Positions 34,902-43,625 of a stretch of DNA of 62,224 nucleotides are shown in pieces; within the stretch, counting starts at the first letter, position 1; each line of letters opens with the position of its first letter. The notes under the pieces were generated by a model. The model was not told the DNA's origin. It searched no databases and saw only the letters and a list, made by a program, of their open reading frames with translations. The position numbers and the translations under genes are program-made. Origin of the DNA: Reyranella sp. (GTDB lineage Bacteria; Pseudomonadota; Alphaproteobacteria; Reyranellales; Reyranellaceae); NCBI RefSeq assembly GCF_030651995.1, contig NZ_JAUSBN010000062.1, positions 1 through 62,224 on the forward strand, in the 5' to 3' direction.

Positions 34902-37900
34902 ATGATCTCCGCCTTTTTCATCAACCGGCCGGTCCTGGCCAACGTCCTCGCCATCATCATCGTGCTGATCGGCGGCGTGGCGCTGGCGACCCTGCCGGTC
35001 GCGCAGTATCCCAACGTCGTGCCGCCCACGGTCCAGGTCACCACGACCTACCCGGGCGCCAGCGCCGCGGTCGTCGTCAACGATGTCGCCCTGCCCGTCG
35101 AGCTGCAGGTCAACGGCGTCGAGAAGATGATCTACATGCAGTCCTACAGCACGGACTCCGGCACCTACACGCTCACGGTGACGTTCGAGATCGGCACCGA
35201 TCTCGATTTCGCGCAGGTGCTGGTGCAGAACCAGGTCAGTGCGGCGCTCGCCTCGCTGCCGATGCCGGTGCAGGCCCAGGGCCTCGTCGTCCAGAAGAAG
35301 TCGACGTCGATCCTGCAGATCGTATCGCTTACATCCCCCGACCAGCGTTACGACAGCCTCTATCTCAGCAACTACGCCACCATCAATCTCGTCAACGAAC
35401 TCGCCCGCCTGCCCGGCGTCGGCAACGTCAACGTGCTGGGCGTCGGCCAGTATTCGATGCGCGTCTGGCTCGACCCGCAGAAGCTCTACACGTTCGGCCT
35501 CAACCCGTCGGACGTGAGCAAGGTCATCCAGCAGCAGAGCCAGGACGTGACGGCGGGCCAGGTCGGCCAGCCGCCGGCGCCCAAGGGGCTGGATTTCCAG
35601 TACACGATCGACGTCGTCGGCCGCCTCAGCACGCCCGAGGAATTCGGCAACATCATCGTCAAGGCCGAGCAGGGCAACGGCGGCCGGATTGTGCGGGTGC
35701 GCGACGTCGCCCGTGTCGAACTGGGGGCCCAGACCTACTCCACGACGTCGCACATCAACGGAAAGCCCAACTCGGGCCTCGCGATCTACCAGCTGCCCGA
35801 CGCCAACGCGCTCGACGTCGCCAAGGCCGTGAAGGCCAAGATGGCGGAGCTGTCCAAGGCCTTCCCGCCCGGCCTCGCCTACGAGGTGCCGTTCGACACC
35901 ACCCGCTTCGTGACGGCCTCGATCCACGAGGTCTTCATGACCCTGATCGAGGCCGGCATCCTGGTGCTGATCGTGATCGTGATCTTCCTGCAGGACTGGC
36001 GCGCGATGCTGGTGCCCGCGACCACGATCCCGGTCACGATCATCGGCGCCTTCGCCGCGATGGCCGCCCTCGGCTTCACCATCAACACCACGACCATGTT
36101 CGGCATCGTGCTGGCGATCGGCATCGTGGTCGACGACGCGATCGTGATCGTCGAGGGCGTGGCGCACCATATCGAGCGCGGGATGACGCCGCACGACGCG
36201 TCGATCAAGGCCATGGACGAGCTGTTCGGGCCGGTCATCGGCATCACCCTGGTGCTGATGTCGGTGTTCCTGCCGGCCGCCTTCCTGCCCGGCCTGACCG
36301 GCCAGATGTTCGCCCAGTTCGCCCTCGTCATCGCCGCCACGGCGCTGATCAGCGCCGTCAACGCCGCCACCCTGAAGCCCACCCAGTGCGCGATGTGGCT
36401 GCGTCCCGCGACGCCGCCGGAGAAGCGCAACATCTTCTTCCGCGGCTTCAACAAGGTCTACGGCAAGCTCGAGGACGCCTATGCGGGCCTGGTCGGCTTC
36501 ATGGTCCACCGGGCCGGGCTGATGGTGCTGCTGGCGCTCGTGGCGGCCGGCATCGGCGGCTGGGGTGTCGCCCGCCTGCCGACCGCATTCATTCCCAACG
36601 AGGACCAGGGCTACCTTATGATCGCCGTGCAGCTGCCGGACGGCGCCTCGCTCGAGCGCACCGGCGCCACGCTGAATCAGGTCGCCGAGATCGCCATGGC
36701 GGCGCCGGGCGTGGAGAACGTGGTCGCGCTGGGCGGCATGTCGATCCTCGACAGCAACTCCTCCCTCGCGAATGCCGCCGTGTCCTATGTCATCCTGAAG
36801 GACTGGGATACGCGCCTGAAGGCGGAGGGACAGGACCTCCGCTCGATCGTGCTGGGCCTGATGGAGAAGCTGAAGGTCCTGCAGGACGGCCGCGCCGTCG
36901 TCATCGTGCCGCCCGCCATCCAGGGTATCGGCAATGCCGGCGGCTTCCAGATGCAGATCGAGCAGAAGGACGGCAGCTTCGACTACGCCAAGCTGCAGGC
37001 CATCACCGACACGATGGTCCGGAACGCCAGCACGCAGTCGGCGCTCAGCAACGTCGTGACCACGTTCCGCTCCGGCGCGCCGCACGTCCGCATCGAGGTC
37101 GACCGCGTCAAGGCCGAGTCACTGCGGGTTCCGGTCGGCGATGTCTTCACGACCCTGTCGAGCTACATGGGCTCGTCCTACGTCAACCGCTTCAACAAGT
37201 TCGGCCTCAGCCTGCAGGTCTACATCCAGGCCGACTCGCAGTACCGCACGCGGCCGGAGGACATCCTGAAGCTGCAGGTGAAGAACCTCGACGGCCAGAT
37301 GGTGCCGATCGGCGCCATCGCCGAGCTCAAGCCGGCGCTCGGCCCGCCGCTGATCAGCCTTTACAACCTCTACCCGTCCGCCGCGATCGTCGGCTCCCCC
37401 GCGACCGGATTCAGCTCGGGCGAGGGCATCGAGCTGATGGACCAGATTGCCAAGGCGATCCTTCCGCCCGGTACCGGCTACGAATGGACCAGCATGGCCT
37501 ACCAGGAGAACATCGTCGGCAACCAGCTGATGTATGTCTTCGCGCTGGCCATCCTGCTGGTCTATCTCTGCCTCGCGGGCCAGTACGAGAGCTGGATCGC
37601 GCCGCTCGCCGTCATCCTCGCCGTGCCGCTGGCGCTCAGCGGCCCGGCGATCGCGCTCAACGCGGTCGGGCTCGCCAACAACATCTACACCCAGATCGGC
37701 CTGATGCTGCTGATTGCGCTGGGCGCCAAGAACGCCATCCTGATCGTCGAGGTGGCGCGCGAACGGCGGGCCGAGGGCAAGGAGATCATCGAGTCGGCGA
37801 TCGACGCGGCGCGCACGCGCTTCCGTCCCATCCTGATGACCTCGTTCGCCTTCATCCTGGGCGTCGTGCCCCTGGTGACGGCCACGGGCGCGGGCGCCAA

Positions 37901-38078
37901 CTCGCGCATCTCGCTGGGCCTCTGCGTGTTCAGCGGCATGATCGCCTCGACCTGCCTCGCGGTGCTGTTCGTGCCCTCGTTCTTCACGGTGCTGCAGCGC
38001 TTCGAGGAACGCGGCAAGGCCAAGAAGGGCAAGACAACGCCGCCGCCGGCCGAAGGCGTTGCCGCGGCCGGACACTGA
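34902..38078 (+). CDS. RND multidrug efflux permease (HAE1 family)
   Basis: A 1058-residue inner-membrane drug/proton antiporter, full length for the family. It starts MISAFFINRPVLANVLAIII, and has the TM4 proton-relay Asp pair (GIVVDDAIVIVEGV), the TM10 Lys (LGAKNAILIVEVA) and two large periplasmic loops. GGGGAAC precedes the ATG. Substrates cannot be predicted from sequence. No outer-membrane factor (TolC/OprM type) gene and no local regulator follow, so the tripartite pump must use a channel encoded elsewhere. Confidence 0.96.
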   Translation: MISAFFINRPVLANVLAIIIVLIGGVALATLPVAQYPNVVPPTVQVTTTYPGASAAVVVNDVALPVELQVNGVEKMIYMQSYSTDSGTYTLTVTFEIGTDLDFAQVLVQNQVSAALASLPMPVQAQGLVVQKKSTSILQIVSLTSPDQRYDSLYLSNYATINLVNELARLPGVGNVNVLGVGQYSMRVWLDPQKLYTFGLNPSDVSKVIQQQSQDVTAGQVGQPPAPKGLDFQYTIDVVGRLSTPEEFGNIIVKAEQGNGGRIVRVRDVARVELGAQTYSTTSHINGKPNSGLAIYQLPDANALDVAKAVKAKMAELSKAFPPGLAYEVPFDTTRFVTASIHEVFMTLIEAGILVLIVIVIFLQDWRAMLVPATTIPVTIIGAFAAMAALGFTINTTTMFGIVLAIGIVVDDAIVIVEGVAHHIERGMTPHDASIKAMDELFGPVIGITLVLMSVFLPAAFLPGLTGQMFAQFALVIAATALISAVNAATLKPTQCAMWLRPATPPEKRNIFFRGFNKVYGKLEDAYAGLVGFMVHRAGLMVLLALVAAGIGGWGVARLPTAFIPNEDQGYLMIAVQLPDGASLERTGATLNQVAEIAMAAPGVENVVALGGMSILDSNSSLANAAVSYVILKDWDTRLKAEGQDLRSIVLGLMEKLKVLQDGRAVVIVPPAIQGIGNAGGFQMQIEQKDGSFDYAKLQAITDTMVRNASTQSALSNVVTTFRSGAPHVRIEVDRVKAESLRVPVGDVFTTLSSYMGSSYVNRFNKFGLSLQVYIQADSQYRTRPEDILKLQVKNLDGQMVPIGAIAELKPALGPPLISLYNLYPSAAIVGSPATGFSSGEGIELMDQIAKAILPPGTGYEWTSMAYQENIVGNQLMYVFALAILLVYLCLAGQYESWIAPLAVILAVPLALSGPAIALNAVGLANNIYTQIGLMLLIALGAKNAILIVEVARERRAEGKEIIESAIDAARTRFRPILMTSFAFILGVVPLVTATGAGANSRISLGLCVFSGMIASTCLAVLFVPSFFTVLQRFEERGKAKKGKTTPPPAEGVAAAGH

Positions 38079-38095
38079 TACCCCGGGGTCGCCCC

Positions 38096-38548
38096 TCAGG
38101 GGCGGACGACCCGGATGCCGGAGTCGCCCACTCGGCGGCTTCCTGGAGCGGGAGGAAGCCGTTCCAGATCGCCGAGCATGAGCCTGAGGGCCACACGCTC
38201 GATCTCGATCTCGCGCGAGGTTCGCAGCCCCATCCGACGCAGCAACGTCTCCATCGGCAACCAGTTCGTGGCGGCGAGCCGCACCAGCGATGCCGTCCAT
38301 GAAACGGGTATCGACGGCAATCGCCGATTGACCAAAGCCCCCGCCATGAAGCCGAGTGACGCCACGAGGGAGGCCCTGCTCTCGAGCACGCTTTCGAGAT
38401 CCCGTTCCTCCGCGAGTTCGCGCAGCCGCCGCGCGATGCGCCGCCGATTGCCCGCACAGGAGCGCAATTGCGCCCCGATCGCCGCCTCGATGCGGCGATC
38501 CAGGACCCGAGGGGTGCCGAACGTTTTTCGCTCGATCCTCGTTGCCAT
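38096..38548 (-). CDS. Small hypothetical membrane-associated protein
   Basis: A 150-residue protein starting MATRIERKTFGTPRVLDRRI after GAGGGGCTGACG. The N-terminal half is basic and helical; residues about 60-105 (SLVASLGFMAGALVNRRLPSI and beyond) are moderately hydrophobic, then ETLLRRMGLRTSREIEIERVALRLMLGDL. The texture resembles DUF2892-type membrane proteins but I cannot assign it firmly. It starts two bases after the stop of the pyridoxamine-oxidase-like gene, so the two form an operon. Confidence 0.65.
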   Translation of the reverse strand: MATRIERKTFGTPRVLDRRIEAAIGAQLRSCAGNRRRIARRLRELAEERDLESVLESRASLVASLGFMAGALVNRRLPSIPVSWTASLVRLAATNWLPMETLLRRMGLRTSREIEIERVALRLMLGDLERLPPAPGSRRVGDSGIRVVRP

Positions 38549-38550
38549 CG

Positions 38551-39045
38551 TCAGCCCCTCAGGCTCACCGTGGCGACCTTGTCCTTGTATTCCTGCTTGG
38601 GGTCGGCGCCGAACAGCATCTTGATTCCCGCGACGATGCTCGACGCATCGAGCCAGATCTCGGCGCGCTCGGCGTCGAGGCGCAGCAGCGCGAGCTTGGG
38701 ATCGGTCTTGCCGCCTTCGAACCAGGCCGCGACGTAGCGGTTCCACAGCCGGTCGATCGTCGCCGGATTGTTGTCGAGCGTGAGCCCGCCATGGACCGTC
38801 GCGAACAGGTCGTGGCCCTTCGAGGTGAAGGTCGCGATGGCGCGATTGCCCTCTCCGGCGCCGAGCTTCTCGACGATGGCATTGTCGCGGCTGGCGAAGA
38901 ACCAGATCGGCCCGCGCTCGCCGTCGAGCTGCGCGGTCATCGGGCGCGCATGGCCGTCCTCCACGCCGTCGAGGCCCAGCATCATGGTCATGTCGGACTT
39001 CAGTGCCGACCAGAACTTGTCTTCGATTTCCTTCGGGGTGGGCAT
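38551..39045 (-). CDS. Pyridoxamine 5'-phosphate oxidase-family general stress protein
   Basis: A 164-residue split-barrel flavin-binding protein (general stress protein 26 type). ATG at 39045 follows AGGAG and opens MPTPKEIEDKFWSALKSDMT; the longer frame upstream is not homologous. Typical elements are ARPMTAQLDGERGPIWFFAS, FTSKGHDLFATVHGGLTL and the tryptophan-rich IDRLWNRYVAAWFEGG. Such proteins bind FMN or FAD, or sometimes F420, and their reaction is usually unknown; they are often stress induced. Confidence 0.92.
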   Translation of the reverse strand: MPTPKEIEDKFWSALKSDMTMMLGLDGVEDGHARPMTAQLDGERGPIWFFASRDNAIVEKLGAGEGNRAIATFTSKGHDLFATVHGGLTLDNNPATIDRLWNRYVAAWFEGGKTDPKLALLRLDAERAEIWLDASSIVAGIKMLFGADPKQEYKDKVATVSLRG

Positions 39046-39176
39046 CGTCGGCTCCTGTGTGATGGCGTGGGCAGACCGGCCAACGCACACTTCGACGATG
39101 CGTTGCAACGTTGCGACTGCCTCCGACGTTGGACGCGGGTGAATTTGGCCAAACCTCCCCCCAAGTCTCTCCATTG

Positions 39177-40397
39177 AGCGCTACCCAGCACCGAAAGCTG
39201 CGGACCGGGCGGACGGTCTGGCAGAGCATCCCCGTTGCACGCGTGCCGGAACGGCGCCTTCGGCGCGATCTCGCCTGCGACGTCGTCGTGATCGGTGCCG
39301 GAATAAGCGGTGCGCTCATCGCCGAGCGCCTGACGGAGGACGGGCTCGACGTGGTCATGGTCGACCGCCGCGGGCCCCTTGCCGGGTCGACGACGGCCTC
39401 TACGGCCCTGCTGCAGTACGAACTCGACCTTCCTCTGTGTCGCCTTGCCAGGCGCATCGGGCCCGCGCGGGCGGAGCGACTGTGGCGGCGATCCAAACTC
39501 GCCCTCGATGCGCTCGACGAGCGGCTGCATCGCCTGGGGTTGGACGCGGACTGCGTGCATCGCAGCTCGCTCTACCTCCAGGGCGACGTGCTCGACGTCG
39601 AGGGATTGCGCGAAGAGGCCAGCGCGCGTCGACACGCCGGCTTCGAAGTCTCGTTCCTGACCCGCGGTCAGGTGCGCGACGCTTACGGTATCAAGGGCCG
39701 CGCGGCGCTGCTCAGCCATGGCGGCATGGCGGCCGATCCGCGCAAGCTTGCTTCGGGATTCCTGCGCGCGGCCCTCGCCCGCGGGGCGCGCCTCTATGCG
39801 CCCGTGGAGGCGACCGGGATCGATCCGCTCGTGTCCGGCGCGGTCGTCCATACCGCGGGAGGTCCGTCGCTCCGCGCGCGCGCCGTGGTCTTCGCCACCG
39901 GCTACGAGATGCCCAAGGGCGTGCCCCGCATGGGTCACCGCGTGACCTCGACCTGGGCGCTCGCAACGCGTCCGCAGCCGCGGGCAGCCTGGCGCGACGA
40001 GGTCATGATCAGCGAGGCGTCCGATCCCTATCTCTACCTGCGGGTCGGGCCGCAGGGCCGCATCCTGTGCGGCGGTGAGGACGAGGCCTTCATCGACCAG
40101 GAGACGCGCGATGCGCTGATCCCGCAGAAGATCGCCGCCTTGCAGGAGAAGCTGGTGCGCCTGCTGCCGCAGGTGCGCCCCGAGGCGGACTATGCGTGGG
40201 CCGGCAGCTTTGGCGCGTCGCCCACCGGATCGCCCTCGATTGGCGCCGTGCCCGGCATGAGGAACTGCTTCGCGGCCCTCGGATATGGCGGCAACGGCAT
40301 CACCTTCTCGATGCTGTCGGCGCAGGTCCTGTCGGCGGCGATCGGCGGCCGCGACGATCCCGACGCCGATCTCTTCTCGTTCCGCCGCAAGTTCTAG
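39177..40397 (+). CDS. FAD-dependent oxidoreductase (DAO family)
   Basis: About 406 residues. The best start is TTG at 39177 (LSATQHRKLRTGRTVW), because relatives begin a few residues before KLRTGRxVW; no good ribosome binding site is visible and a TTG at 39111 is possible. FAD motif VVVIGAGISGALIAERL, a substrate lobe, and the C-terminal flavin contact FAALGYGGNGITFSML. It oxidises an amine or amino acid, identity unknown. The stop shares CTAG (40394-40397) with the convergent sensor kinase. Confidence 0.88.
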   Translation, partial: SATQHRKLRTGRTVWQSIPVARVPERRLRRDLACDVVVIGAGISGALIAERLTEDGLDVVMVDRRGPLAGSTTASTALLQYELDLPLCRLARRIGPARAERLWRRSKLALDALDERLHRLGLDADCVHRSSLYLQGDVLDVEGLREEASARRHAGFEVSFLTRGQVRDAYGIKGRAALLSHGGMAADPRKLASGFLRAALARGARLYAPVEATGIDPLVSGAVVHTAGGPSLRARAVVFATGYEMPKGVPRMGHRVTSTWALATRPQPRAAWRDEVMISEASDPYLYLRVGPQGRILCGGEDEAFIDQETRDALIPQKIAALQEKLVRLLPQVRPEADYAWAGSFGASPTGSPSIGAVPGMRNCFAALGYGGNGITFSMLSAQVLSAAIGGRDDPDADLFSFRRKF

Positions 40398-41791
40398 AGG
40401 GCGCTCTCCACGCTGGAGGCCGGTCTCTTCTCCCCGGACTTCTCCGCAAGTCCCTCCAGCTTGGGAGGCGGGGCCGCGAACCTCGCCTCGAAGCCGCTTT
40501 GCTGCCCAGGCAAGGGCGATGTCAGGATGAGCCGACTGCCGGTTCCGGTGGCAATGGTGTTGACGATGGCAAGGCCGAGACCGGAACCCTCCGCGGTGGC
40601 GCGGCCACGCTCGAAAGGCTGCAGCAGGCGCGACAGCAGGTCGGGAGGAACGGCTGGCCCCTCGTTGGAAACGGTCAGCATGCCATCCCCTGACAGAGCG
40701 ATCACGACCGGCCTGTCAGGCGGCCCGTGCTTGAGACCGTTCTCGACGAGGTTGCGCAAAACGATCGCGAAGGAGTCGGCGTCGATTCCGGCCGGTACCG
40801 GCGTTTCCGGAACATCGACGATGATCCGTCCGGTCATGCCGGGCTTCCGCACCATCTCATCGACGACCATCTTCGCGACGCTTGCAATGTCGGTCGTCTC
40901 CCGGCCCCGGAGGCGGCCGCCCTCCGCCCTCGCCAGTTGCATCAGCTTCTCGGACAGTCGCGAAAGACGCTGCAACGCCCTCTCGATCTGCAGCGCCCGC
41001 TCCCGGGAATCGGCATCCTTCGTCTCGGCGATGAGCCGTTGCGTCTGTGCCAGCGCCGCGGCAACGGGCGTGCGCAGTTCGTGGGCCGAGTTGGCGGTGA
41101 AACTGCGCTCGGCATCCAGGGCCCGGCTCAGTCTCAGGAGAAGATGGTTCACCGCGTCCGCGATCGGCCCGATCTCGGACGGCAGGCCCGCGGCTGGAAT
41201 GGGCGTGAGGTCGCCACTGCCGCGCGCCTCGATTCCCGTTCGCAGGTTCGTGATCGGCGCCATAGAGACGCGAACGACCACCCAGACGAGGAGAAGGCTG
41301 GCGGGGATCAGCAGGGCCAGCGGCCAGGCGAGACCCAGGAGGGCCTCGTTCGCGACCTCGCGGCGATGCGCAAGCGGCTCGGCCACGGCGATGGTGATGG
41401 TGCCTTGCAACGCGGCATCGAAGTAGACCCTGTGCGTCGGGGTATCGACGAATCCCATCCTCGAAAAGGGTGGAAACACCGAATCATCGGCACGGTGCGA
41501 GCGCAGCAGCATGCCGCCGCGATTATCGCGTACCGCATACGTGAAGTACTCGTCGTGCTCTCTCAGCGTGACGATACGCTGGGACGTGTCGCCTTCTTCG
41601 CGGCCCAGGATATCGAGCACGGCGAGCGGGAGAAGACGCTGGGCGGTCTCCTCGAGTGCGCTGTCGAAGACCTCGTTCATCTCGTGACGAAGCCTTTGCG
41701 CCGTCGCCACGGTGGCAAGACCCCACAACAGCGCGACGCCAAGCCCCAGCCACAGAGAGATCCGCCACTGCAGGCTGCGCGGCGCGGTCAC
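40394..41791 (-). CDS. Sensor histidine kinase of the PepSY/ApbE locus
   Basis: A 465-residue membrane kinase from GTG 41791, overlapping the response-regulator stop (GTGA). Transmembrane helices near residues 11-31 and 152-174 enclose a periplasmic sensor of about 120 residues (ETAQRLLPLAVLDILG onward). HAMP about 175-230, phosphoacceptor His237 in FTANSAHELRTP, N-box NLVENGLKHG, and G-box GSGLGLAIV. The architecture is that of QseC/PmrB-type kinases. With the regulator it probably senses a periplasmic redox or metal cue and controls the divergent flavin operon. Confidence 0.95.
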   Translation of the reverse strand: MTAPRSLQWRISLWLGLGVALLWGLATVATAQRLRHEMNEVFDSALEETAQRLLPLAVLDILGREEGDTSQRIVTLREHDEYFTYAVRDNRGGMLLRSHRADDSVFPPFSRMGFVDTPTHRVYFDAALQGTITIAVAEPLAHRREVANEALLGLAWPLALLIPASLLLVWVVVRVSMAPITNLRTGIEARGSGDLTPIPAAGLPSEIGPIADAVNHLLLRLSRALDAERSFTANSAHELRTPVAAALAQTQRLIAETKDADSRERALQIERALQRLSRLSEKLMQLARAEGGRLRGRETTDIASVAKMVVDEMVRKPGMTGRIIVDVPETPVPAGIDADSFAIVLRNLVENGLKHGPPDRPVVIALSGDGMLTVSNEGPAVPPDLLSRLLQPFERGRATAEGSGLGLAIVNTIATGTGSRLILTSPLPGQQSGFEARFAAPPPKLEGLAEKSGEKRPASSVESAL

Positions 41792-42450
41792 GCGGCACGT
41801 CCCAGCCGGTAGCCGACGCCCCGTACGGTTTCGACGATGCCATGTCCGAGCTTCTTGCGAAGGCGACTGACGTGCACCTCGGTCGTGTTGCTCTCCACCT
41901 CCGCCCCGAAGGAATACAGCCGCTCCTCCAGTTGCGCCTTGGACAGGATCTGGCCGGGACGCTGCACGAAAGCCTCGAACAGCGCCCATTCGCGAGCCGT
42001 CAGGTCGATGGTCCGTCCCGCACGGAGGATTGAGCGCGCGGCAAGATCTATCTCGAGGTCCCCGATACGGACCAGAGGATTGGGATTCCCGGCATAGCGC
42101 CGCGCCACGGCGTTCAGCCGCGCCGACAGCTCGGAAAGGTCGAAGGGCTTGACCAGATAGTCGTCGGCCCCCGCATTGAGCCCCTCTATGCGATCGGACA
42201 GCTGATCCATCGCGGTCAGGATGATGACCGGCGTGACACTTCCCCGGGTGCGGAGGTCGCGCAGCAGGCCAATGCCCCGGCCATCCGGCAGCATCAGGTC
42301 CAGCAGAAGAAGGTCATAGGCGGCGCTGCCGATATGATCCCGCGCCGCATCCAGCCGTGTGACCCAGTCCACCGAGTGGCCTTCGGCGGCGATCTGATCG
42401 CGCACGGCCGCGCCAAGAATCGTATCGTCCTCGATCAACAGAACTCGCAT
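41788..42450 (-). CDS. OmpR-family response regulator of the PepSY/ApbE locus
   Basis: A 220-residue regulator. Receiver domain with acidic pocket EDD (7-9), phospho-Asp51 (LLLLDLMLPDG) and Lys101 (LVKPFD); C-terminal winged helix about 125-220 (EVHVSRLRKKLGHGIVETVRGVGYRLG). It resembles QseB/PmrA-type regulators, which bind tandem direct half-sites. Matching tandem repeats lie in its own promoter gap (42513-42563) and before the DUF2271 gene (43023-43073), suggesting both autoregulation and control of the divergent operon. Confidence 0.96.
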   Translation of the reverse strand: MRVLLIEDDTILGAAVRDQIAAEGHSVDWVTRLDAARDHIGSAAYDLLLLDLMLPDGRGIGLLRDLRTRGSVTPVIILTAMDQLSDRIEGLNAGADDYLVKPFDLSELSARLNAVARRYAGNPNPLVRIGDLEIDLAARSILRAGRTIDLTAREWALFEAFVQRPGQILSKAQLEERLYSFGAEVESNTTEVHVSRLRKKLGHGIVETVRGVGYRLGRAA

Positions 42451-42512
42451 GGTTCCGATCCGGTCAGTTGCTGAGTCCGCTTACCGGACCTCCAATGAAC
42501 TTTAATCAGCGA

Positions 42513-42563
42513 CCTGACATTGACCTGAAGCAAATGCCGGCGCGCCTTCAGGTCGCCGTCAGG
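42513..42563. promoter_or_regulatory. Tandem half-site operators in the divergent regulator/PepSY promoter
   Basis: CCTGACATTGACCTGAAG (42513-42530) and, inverted, CCTGACGGCGACCTGAAG (42546-42563). Each is a direct repeat CCTGA(C/A) with an 11-bp period, the spacing used by OmpR-type dimers. The second is identical to a site at 43023-43040. Confidence 0.7.
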
Positions 42564-42611
42564 AAACCGGCCCAAGAGAAGACATCGAGACCCTTGGCGG
42601 GAGTACGGAAC

Positions 42612-42983
42612 GTGAAAAGGACGGTATTGATCGCCGCTATTCTTTCGAGCGCGCTGGCGTCCCCGGTTGCCCTGGCCCGGGAGGACGACTGCAAGGTCCC
42701 CATGGCCCAATGGCAGCCGCGCGAAGCCGTCGAGCAAATGGCGAAGACCCAGGGTTGGACAGTCCGGAGAATAAAAATCGATGACGGCTGCTATCAGATC
42801 AGGGGAATTGATGCAGACGGCCGCGAGATCGCCGTGAAGATAGATCCAGAATCGCTCGCCATCGTCCGGATGAAGCAGAGGAACGGACGTGGCGATGGCG
42901 ACGACGGACGACGCACCGTCCCGGTGCCCCCCGCCAACGAGATCCTCAAGTCACCAACGCCTCCCAAGGCGGAGATTCAGTAG
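42612..42983 (+). CDS. Periplasmic PepSY-domain protein
   Basis: A 123-residue protein from GTG 42612 behind GGGAG. Signal peptide VKRTVLIAAILSSALASPVALA, then one PepSY domain (about 35-90): AVEQMAKTQGWTVRRIKIDDGCYQIRG with IAVKIDPESLAIVRM, followed by a charged, proline-containing tail. Small PepSY proteins of this type often accompany QseB/QseC-like two-component systems and flavin- or heme-linked redox proteins. It diverges from the response regulator and is the first gene under the tandem operators. Confidence 0.88.
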   Translation: MKRTVLIAAILSSALASPVALAREDDCKVPMAQWQPREAVEQMAKTQGWTVRRIKIDDGCYQIRGIDADGREIAVKIDPESLAIVRMKQRNGRGDGDDGRRTVPVPPANEILKSPTPPKAEIQ

Positions 42984-43022
42984 CGACGCCTCGTGTGACA
43001 TCGATCTTTCCGCAGTCTCCAA

Positions 43023-43073
43023 CCTGACGGCGACCTGAAGCGAAGTCCTGTCGCGCTTCAGCAGTGCTTCAGC
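43023..43073. promoter_or_regulatory. Tandem half-site operators before the DUF2271 gene
   Basis: CCTGACGGCGACCTGAAG (43023-43040) is an exact copy of the inverted site at 42546-42563. A second tandem site on the other strand, GCTGAAGCACTGCTGAAGC (43055-43073), keeps the 11-bp period. They lie 51-101 bp upstream of the start codon at 43124. Confidence 0.65.
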
Positions 43074-43123
43074 CTTTGCGTCCAGTGTGGGCTCGCTCAA
43101 CACGACCAGCTGGAGATGAGACC

Positions 43124-43600
43124 ATGCGAATCAAGACACTGCTTGCCGGCCTTGCCATGACGACCGCCCTGACCGTCCCGGGGCTGGCCATGGCCCGCCC
43201 CGTCACCCTGACGACCACGCTCAAGAACTACGGCGGCAACGGCGCCTATCTCGCGCTCTACGTGACCGACGCGTCGGGAGCCTACAAGGGCACACTGTGG
43301 GTGGCCGGCTCCAAGTCGAAATACTACAGCCACCTGAGCGGCTGGGACCGCGCCTCCCGCGGCAACGTCGCCGGCATCAACGGCATCACCGGCGCGAGCG
43401 TCGGCGCGGGCCGTACGCTGAAGGTCACCGTCGACCTGGCAGATGCGCTGTTCGATGCCGGCTACAAGCTGCACATCGACGTTGCGGCCGAGGACATGCG
43501 CGACAGCCCGTCCGAGGTCGTCGTTCCACTGACCGCCGCCGGGGCAGGCCGACCCGTGGCGGGTCGCAGCTACGTCCAGACCTTCACCTACGACATGTAG
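43124..43600 (+). CDS. DUF2271 family periplasmic protein, candidate flavinylated subunit
   Basis: A 158-residue protein starting MRIKTLLAGLAMTTALTVPG with a Sec signal peptide ending LAMA. The DUF2271 domain follows (VTLTTTLKNYGGNGAYLALYV ... YKLHIDVAAEDMRDSPSEVVVPL). It contains NGITGAS (residues 86-92), which matches the S/T-G-A-T/S core used by ApbE to attach FMN through phosphoester to Thr; Thr89 is the candidate. DUF2271 proteins are known neighbours of ApbE. The position between the PepSY gene and the flavoprotein/ApbE genes supports a role as extracytoplasmic electron carrier. GGAG precedes the ATG. Confidence 0.88.
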   Translation: MRIKTLLAGLAMTTALTVPGLAMARPVTLTTTLKNYGGNGAYLALYVTDASGAYKGTLWVAGSKSKYYSHLSGWDRASRGNVAGINGITGASVGAGRTLKVTVDLADALFDAGYKLHIDVAAEDMRDSPSEVVVPLTAAGAGRPVAGRSYVQTFTYDM

Positions 43601-43625
43601 GCCGACGCCACTCGGGAGGCTTGTC

